Shown here piece after piece: positions 1 through 4,688 of a stretch of 5,705 nucleotides of DNA (its first letter is position 1; the number at the start of each line of letters is the position of its first letter). Position numbers and translations under genes: made by a program. The notes beneath the pieces are model-generated. The model had not been told where the DNA came from. It searched no databases and saw only the letters and a program-made list of their open reading frames with translations. Origin of the DNA: Candidatus Eiseniibacteriota bacterium (GTDB lineage: Bacteria; Eisenbacteria; RBG-16-71-46). The DNA is taken from assembly GCA_005893365.1 (NCBI GenBank), contig VBPB01000069.1, forward strand, positions 26,987-32,691, written 5' to 3'.

Positions 1-204
1 GAGCACCGGCGACCCGGAGGGATCGACCTCGAGTCGTGGACCCCCGAGGTAGGCAAAGCCGGGCACCGCGAGCCTCTCGTTGGGGCTCCAGGCCTTGCCG
101 GCCGGCAGAGCCGTAACGTCTGAGGCAAGGCTGAGGCTCATCGCCACGGAAAGGAGTGGCAGGGTTACAATCGAGTTGACCACCCTCAAACTCAACCTGG
201 GCAT
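1..204 (-). CDS. Secreted protein of unknown function, N-terminal part
   Basis: Reading the minus strand from the ATG at 204-202 gives 68 uninterrupted codons to the window edge, so the C-terminal part is missing. The first 27 residues form a typical Sec signal peptide: basic start (MPRLSLR), a hydrophobic core at about residues 8-24 (VVNSIVTLPLLSVAMSL), then S-L-A at 25-27 as a likely signal peptidase I site. The mature start is polar (SDVTALPAGKAWSPNERL). An SD-like GAGG sits 7 bases before the ATG (plus 212-215), which decides this start over the internal ATG at 141-139. The visible mature part is too short to name; its last residues (LEVDPSGSPVL) faintly resemble beta-propeller-type repeats, which is only a guess. 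Its G+C (about 57% over 121-180) is lower than in the plus-strand genes. It is transcribed divergently from the UbiD gene. Confidence 0.7.
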   Translation of the reverse strand, partial: MPRLSLRVVNSIVTLPLLSVAMSLSLASDVTALPAGKAWSPNERLAVPGFAYLGGPRLEVDPSGSPVL

Positions 205-216
205 CGAGGTACCTCG
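205..216. promoter_or_regulatory. Perfect 12-bp palindrome over the minus-strand ribosome binding site
   Basis: CGAGGTACCTCG is identical to its own reverse complement. It touches the start codon of the minus-strand secreted-protein gene and contains that gene's SD-like GAGG. In the mRNA it could fold into a 4-bp stem with a GUAC loop that partly hides the SD, or in DNA it could be a small operator. The sequence shows the symmetry directly; either regulatory role is inference. Confidence 0.45.
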
Positions 217-248
217 CACACCGCGCAGGTCGGGACGGCTCCCACGCC

Positions 249-267
249 ACTTGACAATGTACTTGAC
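249..267. repeat. Tandem ACTTGAC direct repeat, 12-base period
   Basis: ACTTGAC occurs at 249-255 and again at 261-267, a start-to-start distance of 12 bases, close to one helical turn. The AATGTA between and overlapping them is the complement of the candidate minus-strand -10. Spacing of this kind is typical of sites for regulators that bind direct repeats, but no named regulator can be assigned. Confidence 0.4.
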
Positions 268-279
268 GTGCGCGAGAAA
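251..279 (+). promoter_or_regulatory. Candidate plus-strand promoter, perfect -35 TTGACA
   Basis: A perfect TTGACA lies at 251-256. At 17-base spacing the -10 position reads GAGAAA (274-279), only 3 of 6 matches. If used, it would fire away from the secreted-protein gene toward the UbiD gene with a leader of more than 200 bases, and it would overlap the minus-strand promoter candidate. The weak -10 keeps confidence low. Confidence 0.22.
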
Positions 280-283
280 ACAA
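256..283 (-). promoter_or_regulatory. Candidate promoter for the minus-strand secreted protein
   Basis: On the minus strand a TTGTTT hexamer (plus 278-283) is followed after 16 bases by TACATT (plus 256-261), which matches 4 of 6 positions of the sigma-70 -10 consensus. Transcription would begin near plus 249 and give a leader of about 45 bases before the ATG at 204. The region is locally A+T-richer than its surroundings. The -35 match is weak, so this remains a candidate. Confidence 0.35.
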
Positions 284-489
284 CTGGCCGGAGGGCGCTC
301 GGCCTCTCCGCTTCCGATCAGAACCTCCCTTCCGCGATGAGGCAGACACGCGCGAACCTGTGACAAGCGCGGCTATGCGGGCGCTTCCACAGCCCGGATT
401 GACGCGGGCCCGGATTCCATTCGACCAGCGGGGTGCGTGACTTGCGACCGATCGTGAAGCGTTCTGAAGACCTGACGACTCCGCACCCC

Positions 490-503
490 AGGGCCCGCCC
501 GTG
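490..503 (+). promoter_or_regulatory. SD and GTG start of the UbiD-family gene
   Basis: AGGG at 490-493 lies 7 bases before the GTG at 501-503. No ATG gives a better start: from this GTG the protein begins directly with the conserved UbiD N-terminal block (F-R-S-L-S-D-F-L-A-E-L-E-R-R-G-D-L), so a later start would remove conserved sequence. Confidence 0.55.
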
Positions 504-2321
504 ACCGGATTCCGTTCGCTCTCCGACTTCCTCGCCGAGCTCGAGCGCCGCGGCGACCTCAAGCGCGTGACCCGCGAGGTGGACTGGGCGTGCGAGGTGA
601 CCGAGATCGCCGGCCGCGAGGCGCGCGCCGAGGGCCCGGCGCTGCTGTTCGAGAAGGTGCGCGGCGCCGCGTTCCCGCTGGCGGTCAACGTGCTCGCCGC
701 GCGGCGCCGCATCGAATGGGGGCTGGGCCGGACGCCGGCGAGCGTCGGCGCCGAGCTCGAGGAGATTCTGATGTCGCTGCCGCCGCGGCGGCTCAAGGAC
801 CTGTGGAAGCTGCGCGGCAGCGCCGGCCGCGCGCTGGCGATGCGCCCGCGGATGCTGGCGGCCGGCCCCGCGCAGGCGGTGGACGCCGGCGCCGACTTGG
901 GCGCGCTCCCTAATCTCCAGCTCTGGCCCCAGGACGGCGGCCGCTTCGTCACCTTCGGCCTGGTGCTCACCGAGCATCCCGAGTCGCGCATCCGCAACCT
1001 CGGCATCTACCGCATGCACGTCTACGACGCGGGCACCACCGGCATGCACTGGCAGATCGGCAAGGGCGGCGGGTTCCACCACACCCGCGCCGAAGCGCTG
1101 GGCCACCCGCTCGAGGTGGCGGTCGCGGTGGGGGCGGACCCCGCGACCCTGCTGGCGAGTGTGGCGCCCTTGCCCGAGGGCATCGACGAGCTGGCGTTCG
1201 CCGGCTTCCTGCGCGGTGCGCCCACGCGCCTCGCCTGCGCCCGGTCGCTCGCCATGCACGTGCCCGCCGACGCCGAGTTCGTGCTCGAGGGCGTGGTGCC
1301 CCCCGGCGAGCGGCGGCCGGAAGGCCCGTTCGGCGACCACTTCGGCCACTACTCGCACGCGGCCCCGTTCCCGGTCTTCCACCTCCAGGCCATCACGCAC
1401 CGCCCGCGGCCCATCTATCAGGCGAGTGTCGTCGGCAAGCCGCCCCAGGAGGACAAGTTCATGGGCGAGGCGGTGCAGGAGTTCTTCACCGGCGTCCTGC
1501 GCGTCATCCATCCCGAGGTGCGGGCGCTGTGGGCCTACTTCGAGGCCGGCTTCCACAACCTGCTCGCGGTGTCGGTGGGCAACCGGTTCGCCAAGGAGGG
1601 CATGAAGACCGCCCTGGGCCTGATGGGCTTAGGTCAGCTCTCGCTCACCAAGGCGATCGTGCTGGTGGACGAGGACGTGGACCCGCGCGACCGCGCCGCG
1701 GTCTTCGGCGCCATCGCCCGGCACTTCGACCCGGCCGAGGACTTCCTGCTCTTGCCCGGGGTGCCGCTCGACACGCTCGACTTCACCTCGTACACGATGA
1801 ATCTCGGCAGCAAGATGGTGCTCGACGCCCAGTCCCAGCCGGGCCGGGCGCCGGCGCCGCCGGTGGAGTGGGTGCCCGATCCCCGCGCCTTCGACGACGC
1901 GGTGGTGGCGCACCGGCTGGCCTGGGGCGGGCTGCTGGCGGTGCAGGTGCGGGGTCCGGTCGGCGGGGCGGTTGCCGGCGTGCCGGCGGTCCCGGTGACG
2001 CCCGGCGGCCCTGCGTCCGCGCTGTCGCCGGGACGGTCCACGATCGAGCGCCTGGTGCGCCGGCCCGAGTACGCCGCGGTCCGGCTGATCGCGGCGGTGA
2101 GCGCCGACGTGCCGCTCGAGGACGACCAGGCGCTGCTCTGGGGCATCTTCACCCGCTTCGACTGCGCGCGCGACGTGGTCCCCGCGGCCGCCGAGGCGCG
2201 CGGCGCCTGGCTCACCTGCCGCGGCCCGCTCGGCATCGACGCCACCTGGAAGCCCGGCTACCCCGAGCCGGTCGCGACCCCGCCCGAGATCGTGGCGAAG
2301 GTAGACGGGTGGTGGCGCTGA
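501..2321 (+). CDS. ubiD: UbiD-family decarboxylase, long (~600 aa) form
   Basis: UbiD enzymes are cytoplasmic, prenylated-FMN and Mn-dependent decarboxylases of aromatic or unsaturated acids; E. coli UbiD acts on 4-hydroxy-3-polyprenylbenzoate in ubiquinone synthesis. The 606 residues show the N-terminal block (RSLSDFLAELERRGDL, 5-20), the cofactor and metal segment RNLGIYR (165-171), the MHW histidine (H184), the metal-ligand-type glutamate in DELAFAGFLRG (E230) and PEGPFGDHFG (273-282). R171, E274 and D279 match the family's catalytic Arg-Glu-Asp set. LGSKMVLDA (435-443) closes the standard fold. The protein is about 110 residues longer than E. coli UbiD; long forms of about this size are often annotated as menaquinone-biosynthesis decarboxylases. 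The extension (about 515-606) seems to repeat the preceding subdomain. No ubiX-type prenyltransferase is in view. Family is near certain; substrate (quinone precursor or another aromatic acid) is not, so the symbol is family-level. Confidence 0.93.
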   Translation: MTGFRSLSDFLAELERRGDLKRVTREVDWACEVTEIAGREARAEGPALLFEKVRGAAFPLAVNVLAARRRIEWGLGRTPASVGAELEEILMSLPPRRLKDLWKLRGSAGRALAMRPRMLAAGPAQAVDAGADLGALPNLQLWPQDGGRFVTFGLVLTEHPESRIRNLGIYRMHVYDAGTTGMHWQIGKGGGFHHTRAEALGHPLEVAVAVGADPATLLASVAPLPEGIDELAFAGFLRGAPTRLACARSLAMHVPADAEFVLEGVVPPGERRPEGPFGDHFGHYSHAAPFPVFHLQAITHRPRPIYQASVVGKPPQEDKFMGEAVQEFFTGVLRVIHPEVRALWAYFEAGFHNLLAVSVGNRFAKEGMKTALGLMGLGQLSLTKAIVLVDEDVDPRDRAAVFGAIARHFDPAEDFLLLPGVPLDTLDFTSYTMNLGSKMVLDAQSQPGRAPAPPVEWVPDPRAFDDAVVAHRLAWGGLLAVQVRGPVGGAVAGVPAVPVTPGGPASALSPGRSTIERLVRRPEYAAVRLIAAVSADVPLEDDQALLWGIFTRFDCARDVVPAAAEARGAWLTCRGPLGIDATWKPGYPEPVATPPEIVAKVDGWWR

Positions 2322-2325
2322 GGGC

Positions 2326-2344
2326 GGGGCGGCCGCCGCGCCCC
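2326..2344 (+). terminator. GC hairpin just after the UbiD stop, possible terminator
   Basis: GGGGCG (2326-2331) pairs with CGCCCC (2339-2344) around a 7-base loop, starting 4 bases after the stop codon. No T-run follows, so it is not a classical intrinsic terminator, and such hairpins arise easily in DNA this GC-rich. Confidence 0.25.
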
Positions 2345-2420
2345 GGGGCGACCACCGCGGCGCTGCAGATTCGGCGTTGGATGGACTCGAGCGGAGAGGG
2401 CTCCCGAGCGCGCGGCGAGT

Positions 2421-2434
2421 CGTCGCACGCGACG
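2421..2434. promoter_or_regulatory. Dyad upstream of the DHFR-like gene
   Basis: CGTCGC and GCGACG are perfect inverted arms separated by AC. The dyad ends 2 bases before the SD-like AGGG (2437-2440), which is 7 bases ahead of the ATG at 2448. It could be a small operator or a hairpin near the ribosome binding site. I saw no convincing sigma-70 promoter between 2322 and 2447. Confidence 0.3.
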
Positions 2435-2447
2435 TCAGGGCGAAACC

Positions 2448-3041
2448 ATGGCCAACCCTGATTCTCGCGTGACGATCCACATGGCGGCGAGCCTCGACGG
2501 CTTCATCGCGCGAAAGGACGGGCGCGTCGACTGGCTCGAGACCGCCGACGAATTCGCAGGCGGGGACACCATGGACCCCGGTTCCGTCGAGACGTTTCTT
2601 AAGACGATCGACTGCTACGTCATGGGATCGCGAACCTATGAGACGGCATTGGGTTTTGAGGCCAAAGGGTTGGGGTGGTCGTACGGCGACAAACCCACCT
2701 TCGTCCTCACTCATCGCGCACTGCCGCGGACCCGGGATACCGTCGAGTTCACCTCAGGCGATCTCGCGCAGTTCGTGAATGGGCGCCTGCGGCCCAGGTT
2801 CCGGACCATCTGGTTCGTCGGAGGCGGCGTGGTCACCGCCCAATGCCTTCGTCTCGGGCTGGCCGACGAAGTCCGCTATTCGATCCTGCCGATCTTGATC
2901 GGGGATGGGATACCATTCTTCGAGACGCTCGACCGAGACATCGCCCTTCATCTGGCCGAGGTCAAAGCTTACGCGAGCGGCATGGTGGAGCTTCGTTACG
3001 AGGTGCGAGGACGTCGCGGCGAGTCACGGAACGCCACCTGA
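2448..3041 (+). CDS. RibD C-terminal/dihydrofolate reductase-like protein
   Basis: The 197 residues span one RibD-C/DHFR-fold domain, the family of stand-alone YwjB/YyaP-like proteins. Visible signatures are MAASLDGFIARKDGRVDWL (12-30, strand and loop at the NADPH site), MGSRTYE (59-65), FVLTHRALP (85-93), IWFVGGGVV (121-129, the glycine-rich nucleotide-contact turn) and the closing LADEVRYSILPILIGDG (139-155) followed by IPFF. Family members are thought to be NAD(P)H-dependent reductases, but most, like this one, have no known substrate. There is no deaminase domain, so it is not a full riboflavin RibD, and the sequence is unlike classical folate DhfR. The ATG has AGGG 7 bases upstream. The gene stands out by lower G+C (about 58% over 2641-2700) and frequent A/T-ending codons (TTT, CTT, GGT, TAT, AAA), suggesting recent acquisition or weaker codon selection. 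No resistance or pathway role can be assigned. Confidence 0.9.
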   Translation: MANPDSRVTIHMAASLDGFIARKDGRVDWLETADEFAGGDTMDPGSVETFLKTIDCYVMGSRTYETALGFEAKGLGWSYGDKPTFVLTHRALPRTRDTVEFTSGDLAQFVNGRLRPRFRTIWFVGGGVVTAQCLRLGLADEVRYSILPILIGDGIPFFETLDRDIALHLAEVKAYASGMVELRYEVRGRRGESRNAT

Positions 3042-3042
3042 C

Positions 3043-3057
3043 CGGCGCGGTGCGCCG
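3043..3057 (+). terminator. GC hairpin directly after the DHFR-like stop
   Basis: CGGCGC (3043-3048) and GCGCCG (3052-3057) form a perfect 6-bp stem with a GGT loop, one base past the TGA (3039-3041). No T-tract follows. Its position before a new promoter-like motif fits a transcription boundary, but high G+C makes chance stems common. Confidence 0.3.
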
Positions 3058-3113
3058 CCGCTGCACGGGGAGCGATCGCCCGCCGAGCCCTTCGCCCGCG
3101 GCACGGGCCGCGG

Positions 3114-3122
3114 TGCTAGTCT
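3114..3122 (+). promoter_or_regulatory. Extended -10-like motif close to psuG start
   Basis: TGCTAGTCT (3114-3122) has the TGN extension followed by a TAGTCT hexamer, ending only 9 bases before the ATG at 3132. Transcription would start at or a few bases before the ATG, giving a leaderless or almost leaderless mRNA. This fits the absence of any SD-like purine run upstream of the ATG. No good -35 is seen; TTCGCC (3091-3096) is 20 bases away. Confidence 0.35.
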
Positions 3123-3131
3123 CGCCGCCTC

Positions 3132-4064
3132 ATGACCTCGCTCTTCGACCTCTCGCCGTTCGTCTCGGCGGCGATGAAGGACGGCCGCCCGGTGGTGGCG
3201 CTCGAGACCACCCTCGTCACCCACGGCCTGCCGCATCCCGACGGCGTGCGCGCCGCGGCCGAGCTGGAGGCGGAGGTGGTGGCGGCGGGGGCGGTGCCCG
3301 CGACCATCGGCGTGCTCGACGGGCGCGTGCGGGTCGGCCTCTCGGCCGCCGAGCTGCAGCGGCTCGCCACCGAGCCGGGCACCGCCAAGCTCAACCTGAG
3401 CAACCTGGCGGCCCAGGTCGCGAGCGGGCGCCCCGGCTCGACCACGGTCGCGGCGACGCTCGCGGTGGCGGGGGCGATCGGCCTGCGCGTGTTCGCCACC
3501 GGCGGCATCGGCGGGGTGCATCGCGGCGCCGCGGAGTCGGGCGACGTCTCGGCGGACCTCCAGGCCCTGCGCGACTTCGAGGTGGCGGTGGTGTGCGCGG
3601 GCGCCAAGGCGATGCTCGACCTGCCGCGCACGGTCGAGATGCTGGAGACGCTCGGGGTGCCGGTCTTCGGGGTCGGGACCGACGAGTTCCCCGCCTTCTA
3701 CCGGCGCACCAGCGGCCTCAAGGTGGACCAGCGCTTCGACGACATCGCGTCGCTCGCGCGCGCGGTCGAGACCCACTGGCGGCTCGGGCTCGCCACCGGC
3801 GTGGTGGTGGCGAATCCCATCCCCGCCGCCGAGGAGATGCCGCTCGAGGTGTACGAGGGCGCGATGAGCCAGGCCCTGGCCGAGGCAGCCACGCGCGGCG
3901 TGCGCGGGCGCGCGGTGACCCCCTTCCTGCTCGAACGCCTGCGGGCGGCGTCCGAGGGTCGCAGCGTGTTCTCGAACCTGGCGCTGCTGCGGCACAACGC
4001 GCGGGTGGCGGCGGCGCTGGCCGGCGCGATGGCGCGGCGTCCCGGGCCGGCGGCGCGCGCGTGA
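3132..4064 (+). CDS. psuG: Pseudouridine-5'-phosphate glycosidase
   Basis: PsuG reversibly splits the C-C glycosidic bond of pseudouridine 5'-phosphate to uracil and ribose 5-phosphate, using Mn and a Schiff-base lysine, in cytoplasmic breakdown of pseudouridine from RNA turnover. The 310-residue length is normal and the domain fills the protein. Signatures: VALETTLVTHGLP (22-34) with proton-donor-type E25, TAKLNLSNL (84-92) with K86, FATGGIGGVHRG (121-132), SGDVSADLQAL (136-146) with metal-site D142, VCAGAKAMLDLPRT (154-167) with nucleophile K159, VVANPIP (225-231), TPFLLERL (263-270) and SNLALL (281-286) with N282. K86, D142, K159 and N282 keep the spacing recalled for the E. coli enzyme (K93, D149, K166, N289). 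The usual partner, pseudouridine kinase PsuK (PfkB family), is not adjacent, and no nucleoside transporter is recognisable. The ATG lacks an SD; the N-terminus agrees with family length. Confidence 0.96.
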   Translation: MTSLFDLSPFVSAAMKDGRPVVALETTLVTHGLPHPDGVRAAAELEAEVVAAGAVPATIGVLDGRVRVGLSAAELQRLATEPGTAKLNLSNLAAQVASGRPGSTTVAATLAVAGAIGLRVFATGGIGGVHRGAAESGDVSADLQALRDFEVAVVCAGAKAMLDLPRTVEMLETLGVPVFGVGTDEFPAFYRRTSGLKVDQRFDDIASLARAVETHWRLGLATGVVVANPIPAAEEMPLEVYEGAMSQALAEAATRGVRGRAVTPFLLERLRAASEGRSVFSNLALLRHNARVAAALAGAMARRPGPAARA

Positions 4065-4096
4065 GCCGCGAACCGTGCGCGGGCGGCGCGCGCGTG
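4051..4096 (+). repeat. 13-bp direct repeat at the psuG 3' end
   Basis: CGGCGCGCGCGTG occurs exactly at 4051-4063 and 4084-4096, 33 bases apart. The first copy contains the end of psuG. Each copy ends in a GTG (4061 and 4094) that is in frame with the downstream membrane protein gene, so both are alternative starts for it; the first overlaps the psuG TGA as GTGA. Confidence 0.5.
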
Positions 4097-4168
4097 CCCG
4101 ACGCGCCGGGGCGCGCCTCGGCCGGCGATCAAGGCGCGCCCGCGCTGCGACCCCGGCCTCCCGGGCAC

Positions 4169-4552
4169 ATGGTGATCGGGGGCATGATCAGCGACGGGCT
4201 CGGGCTCACCCCGACTGGCGGCGGCGGCGCTCCGCCGCCCGCGCTGGGCACGCTCAAGGCGCTGGTCACGCTGTTCGGCGGGCTGCGCGTCGCGCTCTCG
4301 CTGGTCCTCGCCGTCGGCGCGGTCGGGACGTTCGGCATGCGACCCTCCGGGCGGCGCGCCTCGCTGGCCTACGCGGTGGGCTGGATCGTGGTGGGAGGGG
4401 TCGAGCCCTTCGCGTTGCGCTACCGGTTCGGCTGGCCGGTGGTCGCGAGTGCCGCCTATCCGTTCCTGCTGCTCATGCTCTTCAACGGCGCCGCCTGGAA
4501 GGCGGCCTTCGCGCCGGCCGAGGCCCGGGCCGCCCCTCCGACCGCCCGGTAG
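4169..4552 (+). CDS. Small membrane protein, three predicted helices
   Basis: The family is not recognised. From the ATG at 4169 the protein has 127 residues: a Gly/Pro-rich N-terminus (to about 28), then three hydrophobic segments at about 29-55 (VTLFGGLRVALSLVLAVG core), 66-83 (LAYAVGWIVVGGVEPFAL) and 89-110 (WPVVASAAYPFLLLMLFNG core), with basic residues between helices 1 and 2 (RPSGRR) and a short Ala/Pro tail. Helix lengths suit an inner-membrane protein. It has no histidine, so it is not a cytochrome b561-type haem protein like the neighbour of E. coli yceI. No SD is visible. The frame is open upstream, and GTG 4061 (overlapping the psuG stop, 163 residues) or GTG 4094 are alternatives; I prefer the ATG because the extra residues are low-complexity. 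The reality of the gene is supported by the clean hydrophobic pattern; function is unknown. Confidence 0.65.
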   Translation: MVIGGMISDGLGLTPTGGGGAPPPALGTLKALVTLFGGLRVALSLVLAVGAVGTFGMRPSGRRASLAYAVGWIVVGGVEPFALRYRFGWPVVASAAYPFLLLMLFNGAAWKAAFAPAEARAAPPTAR

Positions 4553-4572
4553 TCCGCGCGTCAGGCGCGTGG

Positions 4573-4653
4573 GCAGGCGCTGGGCGACCGCGACCCCGCG
4601 CTCGTCATCTGAGCGGTTGCCGGCCGCCGCCGGCGCGCCCAGACTGCGCCTGC
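4573..4653 (+). repeat. Nested inverted repeats before the YceI-like gene
   Basis: The arm GCAGGCGCTGGGC (4573-4585) is complementary to GCCCAG (4637-4642) plus CGCCTGC (4647-4653), giving 13 pairs with a 4-base bulge (ACTG). Inside the 51-base loop a second hairpin pairs GCCGGC (4619-4624) with GCCGGC (4629-4634) around CGCC. It lies between the membrane protein stop and the SD of the next gene and has no T-run. It may be a leader RNA structure, a transcription boundary or chance in GC-rich DNA. Confidence 0.35.
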
Positions 4654-4674
4654 TCGCCTTCGACCCGATCGCCC

Positions 4675-4680
4675 GGAGAA
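4675..4680 (+). promoter_or_regulatory. SD of the YceI-TPR gene
   Basis: GGAGAA lies 8 bases before the ATG at 4689 and is the best SD match on the plus strand of this window. Together with the signal peptide beginning at that ATG it fixes the start. A weak sigma-70-like pair, TTGCCG (4617-4622) and CAGACT (4640-4645) at 17-base spacing, lies upstream and would overlap the nested inverted repeat. Confidence 0.6.
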
Positions 4681-4688
4681 CGTCCGTC

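Noticed and set aside
80..340. 86-codon plus-strand frame in the left region
   Set aside because: No domain or SD, and it overlaps the better supported minus-strand signal-peptide gene and its control region.
393..418. CCGGATT-type repeats (CCCGGATT at 393-400 and 409-416, CCGGATTCC again at 505-513)
   Set aside because: Short words in GC-rich DNA with irregular spacing; no symmetry or promoter relation that would support a regulatory site.
442..470. TTGCGA as a -35 for the UbiD gene
   Set aside because: At 17-base spacing the -10 position reads TGAAGA, a poor match, so no promoter was called.
318..1556. 412-codon minus-strand open frame opposite the UbiD gene
   Set aside because: Its Arg/His/Glu/Ala-rich translation has no recognisable motif and mirrors the strongly conserved UbiD sequence on the other strand.
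2675..4552. Continuous 625-codon plus-strand open frame spanning the DHFR-like and psuG genes
   Set aside because: Most of it is an out-of-frame reading of real genes, rich in Arg, Gly and Ala as expected from GC-rich shadow frames. Only its last part (about 4169-4552) has a credible protein.
4169..4552. Membrane protein as a cytochrome b561-like YceJ partner of YceI
   Set aside because: The protein has no histidine for haem binding and only three predicted helices.
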